Shown one piece after another: positions 53,745-63,684 of a stretch of DNA of 64,000 bases. The stretch's first letter is position 1; every line of letters begins with the position of its first letter. This stretch comes from Aeromonas australiensis. GTDB taxonomy: Bacteria > Pseudomonadota > Gammaproteobacteria > Enterobacterales > Aeromonadaceae. A program made the position numbers and the translations under genes. The notes beneath the pieces are model-generated. The model had not been told where the DNA came from. It was given only the letters and a program-made list of their open reading frames with translations, and did no database searches. The stretch is from assembly GCF_000819725.1 (NCBI RefSeq), contig NZ_CDDH01000062.1:62001-126000 (forward strand), written 5' to 3'.

Positions 53745-55891
53745 TGAGCGCTAAGACTTTTTCCCTGGATGTTCGCAAAGATGGCATCGGCATCCTCACC
53801 ATGGATGTGCCGGGCGAGAGCATGAATACCCTCAAGGCTGCCTTTGTGGAGGAGATCCGCACCGTGTTGGCCGAAGTGAAACGCAACAAGGATTTGATCG
53901 GTCTGGTGATCACCTCCGGCAAGAAGGACTCCTTCATCGCCGGTGCTGATATCACCATGCTGGCCGCCTGCACCAGTGCCAAGGATGCCGAGACCCTGTC
54001 GCGGGAAGGGCAGGAGATCTTTGCCGAGATCGAATCCTTGACCATTCCGGTGATCGCCGCCATCCACGGCCCCTGCCTCGGTGGCGGGCTGGAGCTGGCG
54101 CTGGCCTGTCATGGTCGGGTGGTGACCGATCACGGCAAATCTGTGCTGGGATTGCCGGAAGTTCAGCTCGGTTTGCTGCCAGGCTCTGGCGGTACCCAGC
54201 GTCTGCCGCGCCTTATCGGGGTGGCCAAGGCGCTTGATCTGATGCTGACCGGCAAGCAGGTGCGGGCCAAACAAGCCAAGAAATTGGGGCTGGTGGACGA
54301 TGTGGTGCCGCCCTCCATTCTGCTGGATGCCGCTATCAAGCTGGCCAAGAAGGGCAAACCCCGCCATCAGTTGAAGCGGGATCTGCAGGGCAAGGTACTG
54401 GAGACCAACAAGCTGGGTCGCAAGGTGCTGTTTGATCAGGCCAGCAAGGGGGTGAAAGCCAAGACCCGTGGCAACTACCCGGCGCCAGAGCGGATCCTGG
54501 ACGTTGTGCGCATCGGGGTGGAGGAGGGGATGCAGGCCGGTTTGGCCGCTGAATCCCGCCACTTCGGCGAGCTGGTGATGACTGCCGAGTCTGCGGCGCT
54601 GCGGTCCATCTTCTTTGCCACCACCGAGATGAAGAAAGAGGTCACCTATCAGGGGGCCGAGCCGCGCAAGGTGGCATATGCCGCTGTGCTGGGCGGTGGT
54701 CTGATGGGCGGTGGCATCGCGTTCGTCACCGCCACCAAGGCGGGGGTGCCGGTGCGGATCAAGGATGTGGCTAGCGCCGGGATCGGTAATGCCATGCGCT
54801 ACAGCTACGACATTCTGGCCAAGAAGCTCAAGCGCCGTCATATTCTGCGCAGCGAGCTGGAAAAGCAGATGAACCTGCTGACCGGCACCCTCGACTACTC
54901 CGGTTTCCACCGGGTCGACATGGTGGTTGAAGCGGTGTTTGAAGATCTTGCGCTCAAACACCAGATGGTGAAAGACGTGGAGCGTGAGTGCGGTGAACAC
55001 ACAGTGTTTGCCTCCAACACCTCCTCCCTGCCCATCAACCAGATTGCGGCAGAGGCGGCGCATCCGGAGCGAGTCGTGGGGCTGCACTACTTCAGCCCGG
55101 TGGACAAGATGCCGCTTGCGGAGATCATCCCCCATGCGGGCACCAGTGCCGAGACGGTCGCCACCACCCTGGCCTTTGCCCGTGCTCAGGGCAAAACCCC
55201 TATCGTGGTGAAGGACGAAGCCGGTTTCTACGTCAACCGCATCCTTGCCCCCTACATGAATGAAGCGGCGCGACTGGTGTTGGAAGGGGAGCCGGTGGAG
55301 GTGCTGGATAGCGCACTACTGGACTTTGGCTTCCCGGTTGGCCCCATCACCTTGCTCGACGAGGTGGGGATCGATGTTGGCGCCAAGATCTCTCCCATCC
55401 TCGAAAAAGAGCTGGGCGGCGAGCAGTTCCAGGCGCCCAAGGCATTCGACAAGCTATTGCAAGACGATCGCAAGGGACGCAAGAACGGCAAGGGCTTCTA
55501 CCTCTACGGCAAGGCGGCACCGCGCAACAAGCTGACTGGCAAAGAGGGCAAGAAGACGGTGGACGAGAGCGTCTATGGCGTGCTCGGTATCAAGCCGTCT
55601 GCCAAGCTGGCCCGGCAGGAGATCGCCGAGCGTTGCGTGCTGCTGATGCTCAACGAAGCGGCCATGGCGCTGGATAGCGGTGTGGTGGCCTCGGCCCGTG
55701 ATGGCGATATCGGGGCCATCTTCGGCATCGGTTTCCCGCCTTTCCTTGGCGGTCCGTTCCGCTATATGGACACCCTCGGGATTGATCATCTGGTTGGCCG
55801 TCTGGAGTATTACCAGAAGCGCCATGGCGATCGGTTTGCCCCCTGTGCCCGTCTCAAGGCGATGGCCGCAGAGCAGCAGACCTTTTATTGA
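53741..55891 (+). CDS. fadJ: multifunctional fatty acid oxidation enzyme FadJ
   Basis: 716-residue bifunctional beta-oxidation subunit. The N-terminal enoyl-CoA hydratase (1-~190) has the two catalytic glutamates in [11 protein letters not shown] and [15 protein letters not shown]. The 3-hydroxyacyl-CoA dehydrogenase (~305-700) has the NAD loop [14 protein letters not shown], the Ser-His pair in SNTSSLPI and [13 protein letters not shown], and ends in [13 protein letters not shown]. It forms the FadIJ complex with the upstream gene; start overlaps fadI stop. Confidence 0.96.
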   Translation: MMSAKTFSLDVRKDGIGILTMDVPGESMNTLKAAFVEEIRTVLAEVKRNKDLIGLVITSGKKDSFIAGADITMLAACTSAKDAETLSREGQEIFAEIESLTIPVIAAIHGPCLGGGLELALACHGRVVTDHGKSVLGLPEVQLGLLPGSGGTQRLPRLIGVAKALDLMLTGKQVRAKQAKKLGLVDDVVPPSILLDAAIKLAKKGKPRHQLKRDLQGKVLETNKLGRKVLFDQASKGVKAKTRGNYPAPERILDVVRIGVEEGMQAGLAAESRHFGELVMTAESAALRSIFFATTEMKKEVTYQGAEPRKVAYAAVLGGGLMGGGIAFVTATKAGVPVRIKDVASAGIGNAMRYSYDILAKKLKRRHILRSELEKQMNLLTGTLDYSGFHRVDMVVEAVFEDLALKHQMVKDVERECGEHTVFASNTSSLPINQIAAEAAHPERVVGLHYFSPVDKMPLAEIIPHAGTSAETVATTLAFARAQGKTPIVVKDEAGFYVNRILAPYMNEAARLVLEGEPVEVLDSALLDFGFPVGPITLLDEVGIDVGAKISPILEKELGGEQFQAPKAFDKLLQDDRKGRKNGKGFYLYGKAAPRNKLTGKEGKKTVDESVYGVLGIKPSAKLARQEIAERCVLLMLNEAAMALDSGVVASARDGDIGAIFGIGFPPFLGGPFRYMDTLGIDHLVGRLEYYQKRHGDRFAPCARLKAMAAEQQTFY

Positions 55892-55920
55892 TACCCGCTG
55901 CCGATTAACCACAAGATCAA

Positions 55921-55950
55921 GAGGCCCGCACCCCATGCGGGCCTCTTTTT
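55921..55950 (+). terminator. Rho-independent terminator of fadIJ
   Basis: GAGGCCCGCA (55921-55930), loop CCCCA, TGCGGGCCTC (55936-55945), TTTTT. Confidence 0.93.
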
Positions 55951-56022
55951 ATGTTGTGGTGTGCTCGGATGGTTTGCTTTGGGCACAGATGATGTTGGTA
56001 GCAATGAAGGCCGAAATGAACC

Positions 56023-56050
56023 AAAAAAACGACCCACCGAAGTGGGTCGT
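56023..56050 (-). terminator. Rho-independent terminator of prkA-yeaH-ycgB
   Basis: ACGACCCAC (56029-56037) pairs with GTGGGTCGT (56042-56050). On the minus strand seven Ts follow. It lies 20 bases after the ycgB stop. Confidence 0.93.
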
Positions 56051-56069
56051 CGAGATATGAAATAACGAG

Positions 56070-57590
56070 TCAGATACCCGATTTTCGCTCCGGGCAGCGG
56101 CCGATGATATCGGGCGGCAGCTCGCCGTTATCCTGCTCCAGTACCACGTCGAACCCCCACAGCTGATGGAGGTGCTTGAGCACCTCATGGCGTGAGTCAC
56201 CAAGGGGGATGCGGTTGTGGGGCACATAGCGCAGGGTGAGGGAGCGATCCCCCTTCACGGCGACGTTGTAGACCTGAATATTGGGTTCCAGATTGCTCAG
56301 GTTGTACTGGGCCGACAGGGTATTGCGCACCTGACGGTACCCCTCGTCATTGTGGATGGCGGAGACCTTCAGATAGTTCTTCAGATCGTCGTCATCAATG
56401 GCGAACAGCTTCATATCCCGCATCACCTTGGGACTGAGGAACTGGCTGATAAAGCTCTCGTCCTTGAAGTTCTGCATGGCAAAGTGGAGGGTTTCGACCC
56501 AGTTACTGCCGGCATAGTCGGGGAACCAGTATCTATCTTCCTCGGTCGGATCCTCACAGATGCGGCGCAAGTCGGTAAACATGGCAAACCCCAGTGCATA
56601 GGGGTTGATCCCCGAGTAGTAGCGACTGTTGTAGGCCGGTTGATAGACCACGTTGGTGTGGCTGTGCAGCACCTCCATCATAAAGCGATCGCTCAGCTTG
56701 CCCTCGTCATAGAGGTGGTTGAGGATGGTGTAGTGCCAGAAGGTGGCCCACCCCTCGTTCATCACCTGGGTCTGCTTTTGTGGATAGAAATACTGGCTGA
56801 TCTTGCGCACTATGCGTACCACTTCCCGCTGCCAGGGCTCCAGCAGGGGGGCATTCTTCTCGATAAAGTAGAGAATGTTCTCCTGAGGTTCGGCGGGGTA
56901 GCGCCTGTCCTCTACCCCCGCGGCTTTATGCTGTTTGGGCAGGGTACGCCACAGCTCGTTGACCTGAGTCTGCAGATAATCTTCCCGCGCCTTCTGACGC
57001 CGCTTCTCCTCAGCCATCGAGATCTTCTGGGGGCGTTTGTAGCGATCGACCCCGAAGTTCATCAGGGCATGGCAGGAGTCGAGCAACTGCTCCACCGCCT
57101 CGATACCGTGCTTCTCTTCACACTCGGTGATGTATTTTTTGGCAAACAGCAGGTAGTCGATGATGGAGGAGGCATCGGTCCATGCCTTGAACAGGTAGTT
57201 GTTCTTGAAGAAGGAGTTGTGACCGTAGCAGGCGTGGGCCATCACCAGCGCCTGCATCGGCATGGTGTTCTCCTCCATCAGGTAGGCAATGCAGGGATCG
57301 GAATTGATGACGATCTCGTAGGCCAGCCCCATCTGGCCGCGCTTGTAGTTGCGCTCGGTGTGGATAAAGCGCTTGCCGAACGACCAGTGTTGATAGCCGA
57401 TGGGCATGCCGACGCTGGAGTAGGCATCCATCATCTGCTCGGCGGTGATCACCTCGATCTGGTTGGGGTAGGTGTCCAGCTTGTAGAAACGGGCGACCCG
57501 GGCGATCTCCTGGTGGTAGCTCTCCAGCAGATTAAAGTTCCAGTCTGGTCCGTCATCCAGTGGCGCTACACGTTTTTCAGTTTCGATCAT
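56070..57590 (-). CDS. ycgB: SpoVR-family protein YcgB
   Basis: 506-residue soluble protein of the SpoVR/YcgB family, full length against E. coli YcgB (510). It has MPMGY-like GMPIGYQHWSFGKRF, MAHACYGHNSFFKNN, NEGWATFWHY and YNSRYYSGINPYALGF, all blocks conserved in SpoVR proteins. Biochemical role unknown; in Bacillus SpoVR affects spore cortex, in proteobacteria it goes with stationary-phase and nitrogen stress genes. The conserved His and Glu residues suggest a metal site (inference). Third gene of the prkA operon, nine bases after yeaH. Confidence 0.95.
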   Translation of the reverse strand: MIETEKRVAPLDDGPDWNFNLLESYHQEIARVARFYKLDTYPNQIEVITAEQMMDAYSSVGMPIGYQHWSFGKRFIHTERNYKRGQMGLAYEIVINSDPCIAYLMEENTMPMQALVMAHACYGHNSFFKNNYLFKAWTDASSIIDYLLFAKKYITECEEKHGIEAVEQLLDSCHALMNFGVDRYKRPQKISMAEEKRRQKAREDYLQTQVNELWRTLPKQHKAAGVEDRRYPAEPQENILYFIEKNAPLLEPWQREVVRIVRKISQYFYPQKQTQVMNEGWATFWHYTILNHLYDEGKLSDRFMMEVLHSHTNVVYQPAYNSRYYSGINPYALGFAMFTDLRRICEDPTEEDRYWFPDYAGSNWVETLHFAMQNFKDESFISQFLSPKVMRDMKLFAIDDDDLKNYLKVSAIHNDEGYRQVRNTLSAQYNLSNLEPNIQVYNVAVKGDRSLTLRYVPHNRIPLGDSRHEVLKHLHQLWGFDVVLEQDNGELPPDIIGRCPERKSGI

Positions 57591-57599
57591 GTGACCTCC

Positions 57600-58871
57600 T
57601 CACGCCGCTTGTTTCTTGAACAGCTCGCGGAACACCGGATAGATATCCTCGACCTTGCGAATATGTTCCATCGCAAAGTGGGGGAACTGGCTGGCTACCG
57701 ACTCATATTCGTGCCACAGGGTCTGGTGGGCACGGGTAGTGATCTCGATATAGGAGTAGTACCGCACCCTTGGCATGATGTCCCGAATCAGGATCTCCCG
57801 GCACTGCGGTGAGTCATCTGCCCAGTTGTCACCGTCCGATGCCTGCGCCGCATAGATGTTCCACTGGTTGGCCGGGTAACGCTCGTTGATGATCTCATTC
57901 ATCATTTTGAGCGCACTGGAGACAATGGTGCCGCCTGTCTCCTGGGAGTAGAAGAACTCGTGCTCGTCCACTTCCTTGGCCTGGGTGTGGTGGCGGATAT
58001 AGACCACCTCTACATTCTTGTAAGTCCGGCTCAGAAACAGATAGAGCAGGATATAGAAACGCTTGGCCATCTCCTTGGTGGCCTGATCCATGGAGCCCGA
58101 GACGTCCATCAGACAGAACATCACAGCTTGACTGGAGGGGACGGGCCGCTTGACGAAGTTGTTGAATTTGAGATCGAAGGTGTCAATAAATGGCACCGCA
58201 TCGATCCGTCGTTTCAGCTCCCTGATCTCCTTCTCGAGCAGGGCAATTTCGGCAAAGTGTTCGTTAGGATCGGCGGCCAGAAGGGCCAGCCGCTCTTCCA
58301 GTTCATGCAGTTGGCGTTTCTTGCCTGCTTGCAGCGCCATGCGCCGCGCCAGCGAATTTTGCAGGGAACGCACCACGTTGATGTTGGCGGGCACCCCGTT
58401 GGAGGTGTAGCCCGCACGGTAGGTTTTCACCTCCATCAGCTGATTGAGCTGGGTTTTCTGCAGCCTGGGCAGCTCCAGATCTTCAAACAGCAGATCGAGA
58501 TACTCATCCTTGGAGATCTGGAACACGAAATCATCGGCCCCTTCACCCTGATTGGATGCTTGTCCCTCGCCGGAACCCTGGCCGCCGCCCCCTCCTTTGG
58601 GGCGGTCAATCTTGTCACCGGAGACGAACTGATCATTGCCGGGATGCACCATCTCCCGTTTACCGCCGTGCCCCTGATGAAAATGGGGCTCGCCGATATC
58701 CTTGGTCGGGATGCTGATGCTCTCGCCCTTGTCTACGTCCTGAATGCTGCGCTTGGAGACAGCATCCGAGACCGCTTGTTTTATCTGCTTCTTGTAGCGG
58801 CGGATGAAGCGCTGCCGATTGACAGCGCTTTTGTTTTTGCCGTTGAGCCTGCGGTCGATAAAATGCGCCAT
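57600..58871 (-). CDS. yeaH: DUF444 protein YeaH
   Basis: 423-residue DUF444 protein. A basic N-terminus and Gly/Lys-rich low-complexity stretch (about 85-110, [12 protein letters not shown]) precede a VWA-like C-terminal domain with MDVSGSMD near residue 255 and a later [10 protein letters not shown]. In E. coli it is co-expressed with the PrkA kinase YeaG and works with it in stress adaptation. A coiled-coil segment lies around 180-235. 23 bases after prkA. Confidence 0.95.
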   Translation of the reverse strand: MAHFIDRRLNGKNKSAVNRQRFIRRYKKQIKQAVSDAVSKRSIQDVDKGESISIPTKDIGEPHFHQGHGGKREMVHPGNDQFVSGDKIDRPKGGGGGQGSGEGQASNQGEGADDFVFQISKDEYLDLLFEDLELPRLQKTQLNQLMEVKTYRAGYTSNGVPANINVVRSLQNSLARRMALQAGKKRQLHELEERLALLAADPNEHFAEIALLEKEIRELKRRIDAVPFIDTFDLKFNNFVKRPVPSSQAVMFCLMDVSGSMDQATKEMAKRFYILLYLFLSRTYKNVEVVYIRHHTQAKEVDEHEFFYSQETGGTIVSSALKMMNEIINERYPANQWNIYAAQASDGDNWADDSPQCREILIRDIMPRVRYYSYIEITTRAHQTLWHEYESVASQFPHFAMEHIRKVEDIYPVFRELFKKQAA

Positions 58872-58894
58872 AACTCCCCCTTGAACAGTCAGGG

Positions 58895-60817
58895 TCAGGA
58901 TGACTTACGTACCCTGAGATACCATTCGGAGAGCAGGCGCACCTGTTTACGGGTGTAGCCTTTCTCCATCATCCGTTCGACAAAGTTATCGTGCTTCTTC
59001 TGCTCCTCGGCCGAGGTTTTGCTGTTGAAGGAGATAACCGGCAGCAGCTCTTCCGTGTTGGAGAACATCTTCTTCTCAATCACGGTGCGCAGCTTCTCGT
59101 AACTGGTCCAGTTGGGGTTACGGCCTGCATTGTTGGCCCGGGCACGCAGCACGAAGTTGACGATTTCGTTGCGGAAATCTTTCGGGTTGCTGATCCCGGC
59201 AGGTTTTTCAATTTTCTCCAGCTCGCTGTTGAGGGACGCGCGGTCAAACAGCTGGCCGGTTTCGGGGTCACGGTACTCCTGATCCTGGATCCAGAAGTCG
59301 GCGTAGGTGACGTAGCGATCGAAGATGTTCTGGCCGTACTCGGAGTAGGACTCGAGATAGGCGGTCTGGATCTCCTTGCCGATGAACTCCACATAGCGCG
59401 GGGTCAGATAGCCCTTGATGAACTCAAGGTAGCGATCATGCAGCTCTTGCGGGAACTGTTCGCGCTCGATCTGCTGCTCCAGCACATAGAAGAGGTGCAC
59501 CGGGTTGGCGGCCACTTCCGCGTGGTCGAAGTTGAAGACGCGGGAGAGGATCTTGAACGCAAAGCGGGTAGAGAGACCATTCATCCCCTCATCCACACCT
59601 GCGTAGTCGCGATACTCCTGATAGCTCTTCGCCTTGGGATCGGTGTCTTTGAGGCTCTCGCCATCATAGACCCGCATCTTGGAGTAGATGCTGGAGTTCT
59701 CCGGCTCTTTCAGCCGTGACAGTACCGAGAACTGGCCCAGCAGCTCGAGGGTGCCCGGGGCGCACTTGGCCTCGGTCAGTTCGCTGTTGATCAGCAGCTT
59801 CTCGTAGATCTTCACCTCTTCCGAGACGCGCAGGCAGTAAGGCACCTTGACGATGTAGACCCGGTCGAGGAAAGCTTCGTTGTTTTTGTTGTTGCGGAAC
59901 TGCTGCCACTCGGATTCGTTGGAGTGGGCCAGCAGAATGCCGTCAAAGGGGAGGGCGGAGAGCCCCTCGGTGCCGTTGTAGTTCCCCTCCTGGGTTGCAG
60001 TCAGCAGCGGGTGCAGCACCTTGATGGGCGCCTTGAACATCTCCACAAACTCCATCACCCCCTGGTTTGCCTTGCACAGCGCACCTGAGTAGGAGTAGGC
60101 ATCGGCATCATCCTGGGCGAAGTGCTCCAGCATGCGGATGTCGACCTTGCCGACCAGTGAGGAGATATCCTGGTTGTTGTCATCCCCCGGCTCGGTTTTG
60201 GCAATGGCGATCTGATCGAGGATGGAGGGGTTGACCTTCTCCACCTTGAACTTGGTGATGTCGCCGCCAAACTCGTGCAGCCGCTTGGCAACCCAGGGTG
60301 ACATGATAGGACGCAGGTAACGGCGCGGGATGCCGTACTCTTTCTCCAGCAGTTCGCCATCCTCTTCGATATCGAACAGGCAGAAGGGGTGATCATTGAC
60401 CGGTGAGCCCTTGATGCGATAGATGGGCACTTTCTGCATCAGGGATTTGAGTTTCTCTGCCAGTGAGGATTTACCGCCGCCAACCGGGCCCAGCAGATAG
60501 AGGATCTGTTTCTTCTCTTCCAGCCCTTGGGCGGAGTGTTTGAGGTAGGAGACGATCTGTTCGATGGCCTCTTCCATCCCGTAGAAATCTTTGAAGGCGG
60601 GATAGCGTGCCACGACGCGGTTGGAGAAGAGTCGGCTCAGTCTGGGGTTGGCTGAGGTGTCTACCATCTCCGGCTCACCGATGGCGGTCAGCAGACGTTC
60701 GGCGGCAGAGGCGTAGCAGGCTTTGTCCTGCTTACACATATCCAGGAACTCCTGGATGGTATATTCCTCTTCTCTCGCTTTTTCATATCGCTGTTGGTAA
60801 TGCTCGAATATGCCCAT
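58895..60817 (-). CDS. yeaG: PrkA-family serine protein kinase YeaG
   Basis: 640-residue PrkA protein. The N-terminal AAA+ module (about 20-370) has Walker [15 protein letters not shown] near residue 110, and the C-terminal kinase-like PrkA domain (about 400-640) follows. Full length against E. coli YeaG (644). It belongs to the stationary-phase, nitrogen-starvation and stress response with YeaH and YcgB. GAGGG precedes the ATG. A hairpin-rich leader of over 150 bases lies upstream, but I could not pick a convincing sigma54 site. Confidence 0.95.
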   Translation of the reverse strand: MGIFEHYQQRYEKAREEEYTIQEFLDMCKQDKACYASAAERLLTAIGEPEMVDTSANPRLSRLFSNRVVARYPAFKDFYGMEEAIEQIVSYLKHSAQGLEEKKQILYLLGPVGGGKSSLAEKLKSLMQKVPIYRIKGSPVNDHPFCLFDIEEDGELLEKEYGIPRRYLRPIMSPWVAKRLHEFGGDITKFKVEKVNPSILDQIAIAKTEPGDDNNQDISSLVGKVDIRMLEHFAQDDADAYSYSGALCKANQGVMEFVEMFKAPIKVLHPLLTATQEGNYNGTEGLSALPFDGILLAHSNESEWQQFRNNKNNEAFLDRVYIVKVPYCLRVSEEVKIYEKLLINSELTEAKCAPGTLELLGQFSVLSRLKEPENSSIYSKMRVYDGESLKDTDPKAKSYQEYRDYAGVDEGMNGLSTRFAFKILSRVFNFDHAEVAANPVHLFYVLEQQIEREQFPQELHDRYLEFIKGYLTPRYVEFIGKEIQTAYLESYSEYGQNIFDRYVTYADFWIQDQEYRDPETGQLFDRASLNSELEKIEKPAGISNPKDFRNEIVNFVLRARANNAGRNPNWTSYEKLRTVIEKKMFSNTEELLPVISFNSKTSAEEQKKHDNFVERMMEKGYTRKQVRLLSEWYLRVRKSS

Positions 60818-61211
60818 AACTTTGCCCTCGTTATAGTCGCTTACCCTGAAAAAAGTGGATGACTGCTTTTGTGTTGTGTGCTTTTAAAGCCTAGTCAACA
60901 GCCTCCAGTAATCCATTACGGTTGATAGGTTAAATTGTGAAGAAACCTGCCCGGTCCTTGTGCGGGGAGGGTCAGTCAACAACACCGCTATGTTACTGAC
61001 TGTTAAATTATTTTTGCCATGATAGTGAGGTAAATGTCAAAGACATAAAAAATAAATGTTTTTCGGAAAATGAAAACAGATCGAATAAAGAGAAGAGGGG
61101 AAAAGATAGAGGGCAGTTACAGTGCGGGTTGGCAGGGATATAAACAAAAAAATCATTACGTATACGTCAACGTAAATCGCCCGGGATAGGTCTTTTGCTC
61201 TAATTTTTACA
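60818..61211. other. intergenic region upstream of yeaG
   Basis: About 390 bases with no supportable protein gene. It is expected to hold the yeaG promoter on the minus strand. Visible elements: a bulged hairpin GTCAGT...ACTGAC at 60971-61000 and the palindrome TTACGT-N8-ACGTAA at 61156-61175. A 69-codon minus-strand frame (61037-61246) has no ribosome site and is left out. Confidence 0.5.
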
Positions 61212-61240
61212 TTGACGCTACATTTTGGGTGCCCTAGATT
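61212..61240 (+). promoter_or_regulatory. predicted sigma70 promoter of a small RNA
   Basis: TTGACG (61212-61217), spacer of exactly 17 bases, TAGATT (61235-61240). Start expected near 61247. No protein gene with a ribosome site follows on this strand before the terminator. Confidence 0.65.
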
Positions 61241-61246
61241 GGCCAT

Positions 61247-61355
61247 GTGTGAGCAGCAAGAGGCTTTAGCAAGAGAGTTGACGGTTGCCTCACCAAGCTC
61301 TGTTTAAGCACGTTTCCGTTGGCTTGACCCTCGCAACCGCGAGGGTCTTCTTTTT
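61247..61355 (+). ncRNA. predicted small RNA, about 110 nt
   Basis: The span runs from the predicted start near 61247 to the end of a strong terminator. The terminator has a 9-bp stem GACCCTCGC (61326-61334) / GCGAGGGTC (61339-61347), loop AACC, then a T-rich tail TTCTTTTTT typical of Hfq-dependent RNAs. The body has a possible stem pairing GAGAGTT with AAGCTCT around a C-rich stretch (GCCTCACC) that could pair with ribosome-binding sites. A 20-codon frame from ATG 61245 lies inside but would be nearly leaderless. I do not recognise a known family. Confidence 0.55.
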
Positions 61356-61356
61356 T
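61326..61356 (+). terminator. terminator of the predicted small RNA
   Basis: GACCCTCGC-AACC-GCGAGGGTC followed by TTCTTTTTT on the plus strand. On the minus strand no T-run follows the stem, so it does not serve recQ. Confidence 0.9.
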
Positions 61357-61414
61357 AGCGTTAGCCAAAGAGGTATTGCTGTCAGCGGGAGTTGTGGCTG
61401 TCAGTGATAAACAC

Positions 61415-63328
61415 TTAAGGATAGGCTTGTTGCACTGCCGCCAGGACGCGGGCAAACGGGTGTGCGGCCAGCTGACCTGCGCCCGCCAGCGATTTGGCCT
61501 TGACCCGGCTGGTCAGCGGTGTGGCGATACCGCACAGGAAACGGGCCAGCACCCGAGCATCCACCGAACCGGTCTTGGCAATGAGCGGATCGCACCAGGC
61601 GCGGATCCCCCCCTCGTTTGGCATGGCCAGTTGGGGCAGGGGAGGAAGATGGGCTACCTCACCACGACAAACCGAACAGTGGCCACAATGAACTGGCGCC
61701 AACTCATCGGCAAAATAGCGGGCGAGGCGGTGGCTCAGGCACTCATCCGAGGTGAAAAAGTCGAGCATGGCTTGCAGTCTGGCCAGCTCGCTATGCTCTT
61801 TTTGCAGGAACAGGGCGTGCAGGGCGTTTGCCTCTTGTTCGTTGTTCCATCCCTGACGGGTGATCCGGTAGACCTCGGTCATCTGCTTGCTTTCAAGTTC
61901 GATCCAGCCCTGCTGTTGCAGGTAGTCGAGCGCGGCCACAGCCCGCTGCCGCTCACCCTGATAACCTTGCCAGAGGGCGTCAAAGTCCATGGTGCACCAG
62001 CTGCGCGCTTGCGGGGCACAGGCGAACAGCTGCTCCAGAAACTGGCGGCGTTCCGGATTGAAGCGGCTCACTATCTCGCCTTTATCCAGCACAAATTTGA
62101 AGCGGTAGTCGGCGTAATAGCTGTAGGCCGGAGTGATGATGCCCGCCATTTCCAGATAGACCAGCAGGGTTTTGAGGGGCAGTTGGCGAATGTTGGTGTC
62201 GTTAGATAGGCGCAGCAGGGTGAATTCCCACTCGGCCCCGCTCTGCTTGATGATGGCAAGCAGCTGGAGGATGGCACTCAAATCTGGCGTATCGCCGTAG
62301 ACGAAGTTCTCCAGCACCGGCAGCTGGCTCTGATTGGCCAGCACGATACAGTGTGATGGCTGGCCATCCCGTCCGGCGCGGCCAATCTCCTGACTGTAAT
62401 TTTCGATAGATTTGGGCAGATCGTAGTGAATGACCCGCCGGATATCCGCTTTGTCGATCCCCATGCCAAAGGCGATGGTGGCGACGATGCAAGCCACCTT
62501 GCCTGCCATGAAGTCGTGCTGGATCTGACTGCGCAGCGCCGAATCGAGTCCGGCATGATAGGCGCGGGCGTTGATCCCTTGCCCAATGAGCTGTTCGGCG
62601 CAGGCTTCGGCGGTGTGTTGCAAGGTGACGTAGACGATGGTGGGGGCCGCCGGATCGTTGGCCAACTCCTGCACGAGCCAGCTATCTCGCGCCTCGGGCG
62701 CCAGGGGAATGACCGCCAGATCAAGATTGGATCGGTAGAAACCGGTGACCACGACCCCCTCCGGTTCGATGCCGAATTTGGTCTGCATATCCTGAATCAC
62801 CGCCGGTGTGGCGGTGGCGGTCAGCAGCAACACCTGCGGGATCTTCAGCTCATGGCGATAGCTCGGCAGCTTGAGGTAGTCGGGGCGAAAGTTGTGGCCC
62901 CACTCCGAGATACAGTGCGCCTCATCGACGACCAGCAGCGAGAGCGGCACTTGCTGGATAAAGCGGCGAAAGCGCTCGTTCTTGAGTCGCTCCACCGAGA
63001 TCATCAGGATCTTGAGCTGGCCATCCAGCGCCTGCTGCATCACTCGTCGGCTCTCCTCCGGGCTCTGGCTTGAGTCGAGGGTGGCGGCGCTTATTCCCTT
63101 GCTTTTGAGGAAGGCGAGCTGATCGTGCATCAGTGCCAGCAGGGGCGAGATAACCAGGGTCAGGTGAGGCAGGGCGAGGGCGGGCAGCTGATAACAGAGG
63201 GACTTGCCGGATCCGGTGGGAAAGATGGCGGCGGCACTCTGGCCAGCCAGCACCCGGCTGATCACCGCCTCCTGGCCAGGCCTGAGTGCGGAGAAACCAA
63301 AATAGTGGTTGAGCAGGGATGGGATCAT
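61415..63328 (-). CDS. RecQ-family ATP-dependent DNA helicase
   Basis: 637-residue 3'-5' DNA helicase. Walker A is FPTGSGKSLCYQ at about residue 35, the DEAH box and aromatic loop VVDEAHCISEWGHNFRP near 140, and motif VI QEIGRAGRDGQ near 310. Zinc-type cysteines lie late (SDECLSHR and CGHCSVC near 540-555). The end (WCDPLIAKTGSVDARVLARFLCG) does not look like a canonical HRDC domain, so this is probably a RecQ paralogue rather than housekeeping RecQ. ATG 63328 with GGAG is preferred to the longer frame up to 63379. Confidence 0.88.
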   Translation of the reverse strand: MIPSLLNHYFGFSALRPGQEAVISRVLAGQSAAAIFPTGSGKSLCYQLPALALPHLTLVISPLLALMHDQLAFLKSKGISAATLDSSQSPEESRRVMQQALDGQLKILMISVERLKNERFRRFIQQVPLSLLVVDEAHCISEWGHNFRPDYLKLPSYRHELKIPQVLLLTATATPAVIQDMQTKFGIEPEGVVVTGFYRSNLDLAVIPLAPEARDSWLVQELANDPAAPTIVYVTLQHTAEACAEQLIGQGINARAYHAGLDSALRSQIQHDFMAGKVACIVATIAFGMGIDKADIRRVIHYDLPKSIENYSQEIGRAGRDGQPSHCIVLANQSQLPVLENFVYGDTPDLSAILQLLAIIKQSGAEWEFTLLRLSNDTNIRQLPLKTLLVYLEMAGIITPAYSYYADYRFKFVLDKGEIVSRFNPERRQFLEQLFACAPQARSWCTMDFDALWQGYQGERQRAVAALDYLQQQGWIELESKQMTEVYRITRQGWNNEQEANALHALFLQKEHSELARLQAMLDFFTSDECLSHRLARYFADELAPVHCGHCSVCRGEVAHLPPLPQLAMPNEGGIRAWCDPLIAKTGSVDARVLARFLCGIATPLTSRVKAKSLAGAGQLAAHPFARVLAAVQQAYP

Positions 63329-63439
63329 GGCAAGGCTCCGCAGCAAATGGGGGGATGATAGCACAGTCACATCGGTCACGGATGGGACAGGAATGGGCGT
63401 AAAAATGGAAGGTAGAGAGTGTCGATAAAATGTACAAAA

Positions 63440-63684
63440 ATGGGTGGTTGCGCTGCGGTTAAGCTTTTGTTGCGGTTTTTTGTGATGAAAACGGAATATT
63501 TTTTGGTGAGTTGCTGGAAAAAAAAGAGAGTGAATGGGATATTCCGTTATGCAATCCGGTGACTGGCGGAGCGGCCCGACAGAAGGCTGGCCACAGACAT
63601 CCCACTCGGGGGACAGGGGTTTCCCGATGGGGGTTGCAGACAGGACTCATGATTCATGCACTGCGGTGCTTAGGGACATTTTTG
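63440..63684 (+). promoter_or_regulatory. long structured leader region of sstT
   Basis: About 240 bases between recQ and sstT with no gene. The first half is AT-rich and probably holds promoters. The second half (63556-63670) is G-rich with several small dyads, the last being GCACTGCGGTGC (63658-63669), which ends just before the ribosome site AGGGA. This hints at translational control. No known riboswitch recognised. Confidence 0.35.

Noticed and set aside
53600-55135. 511-codon antisense frame opposite fadI-fadJ
   Set aside because: Spans two real genes on the other strand and shows no domain.
60818-61211. A sigma54 promoter for yeaG
   Set aside because: Expected from E. coli, but no TGGCAY-N5-TTGCW match with acceptable spacing was seen on the minus strand.
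61245-61307. 20-codon frame MCEQQEALARELTVASPSSV within the predicted small RNA
   Set aside because: Its ATG lies at or before the predicted transcription start and has no ribosome site. Kept only as a note; a dual-function RNA cannot be excluded.
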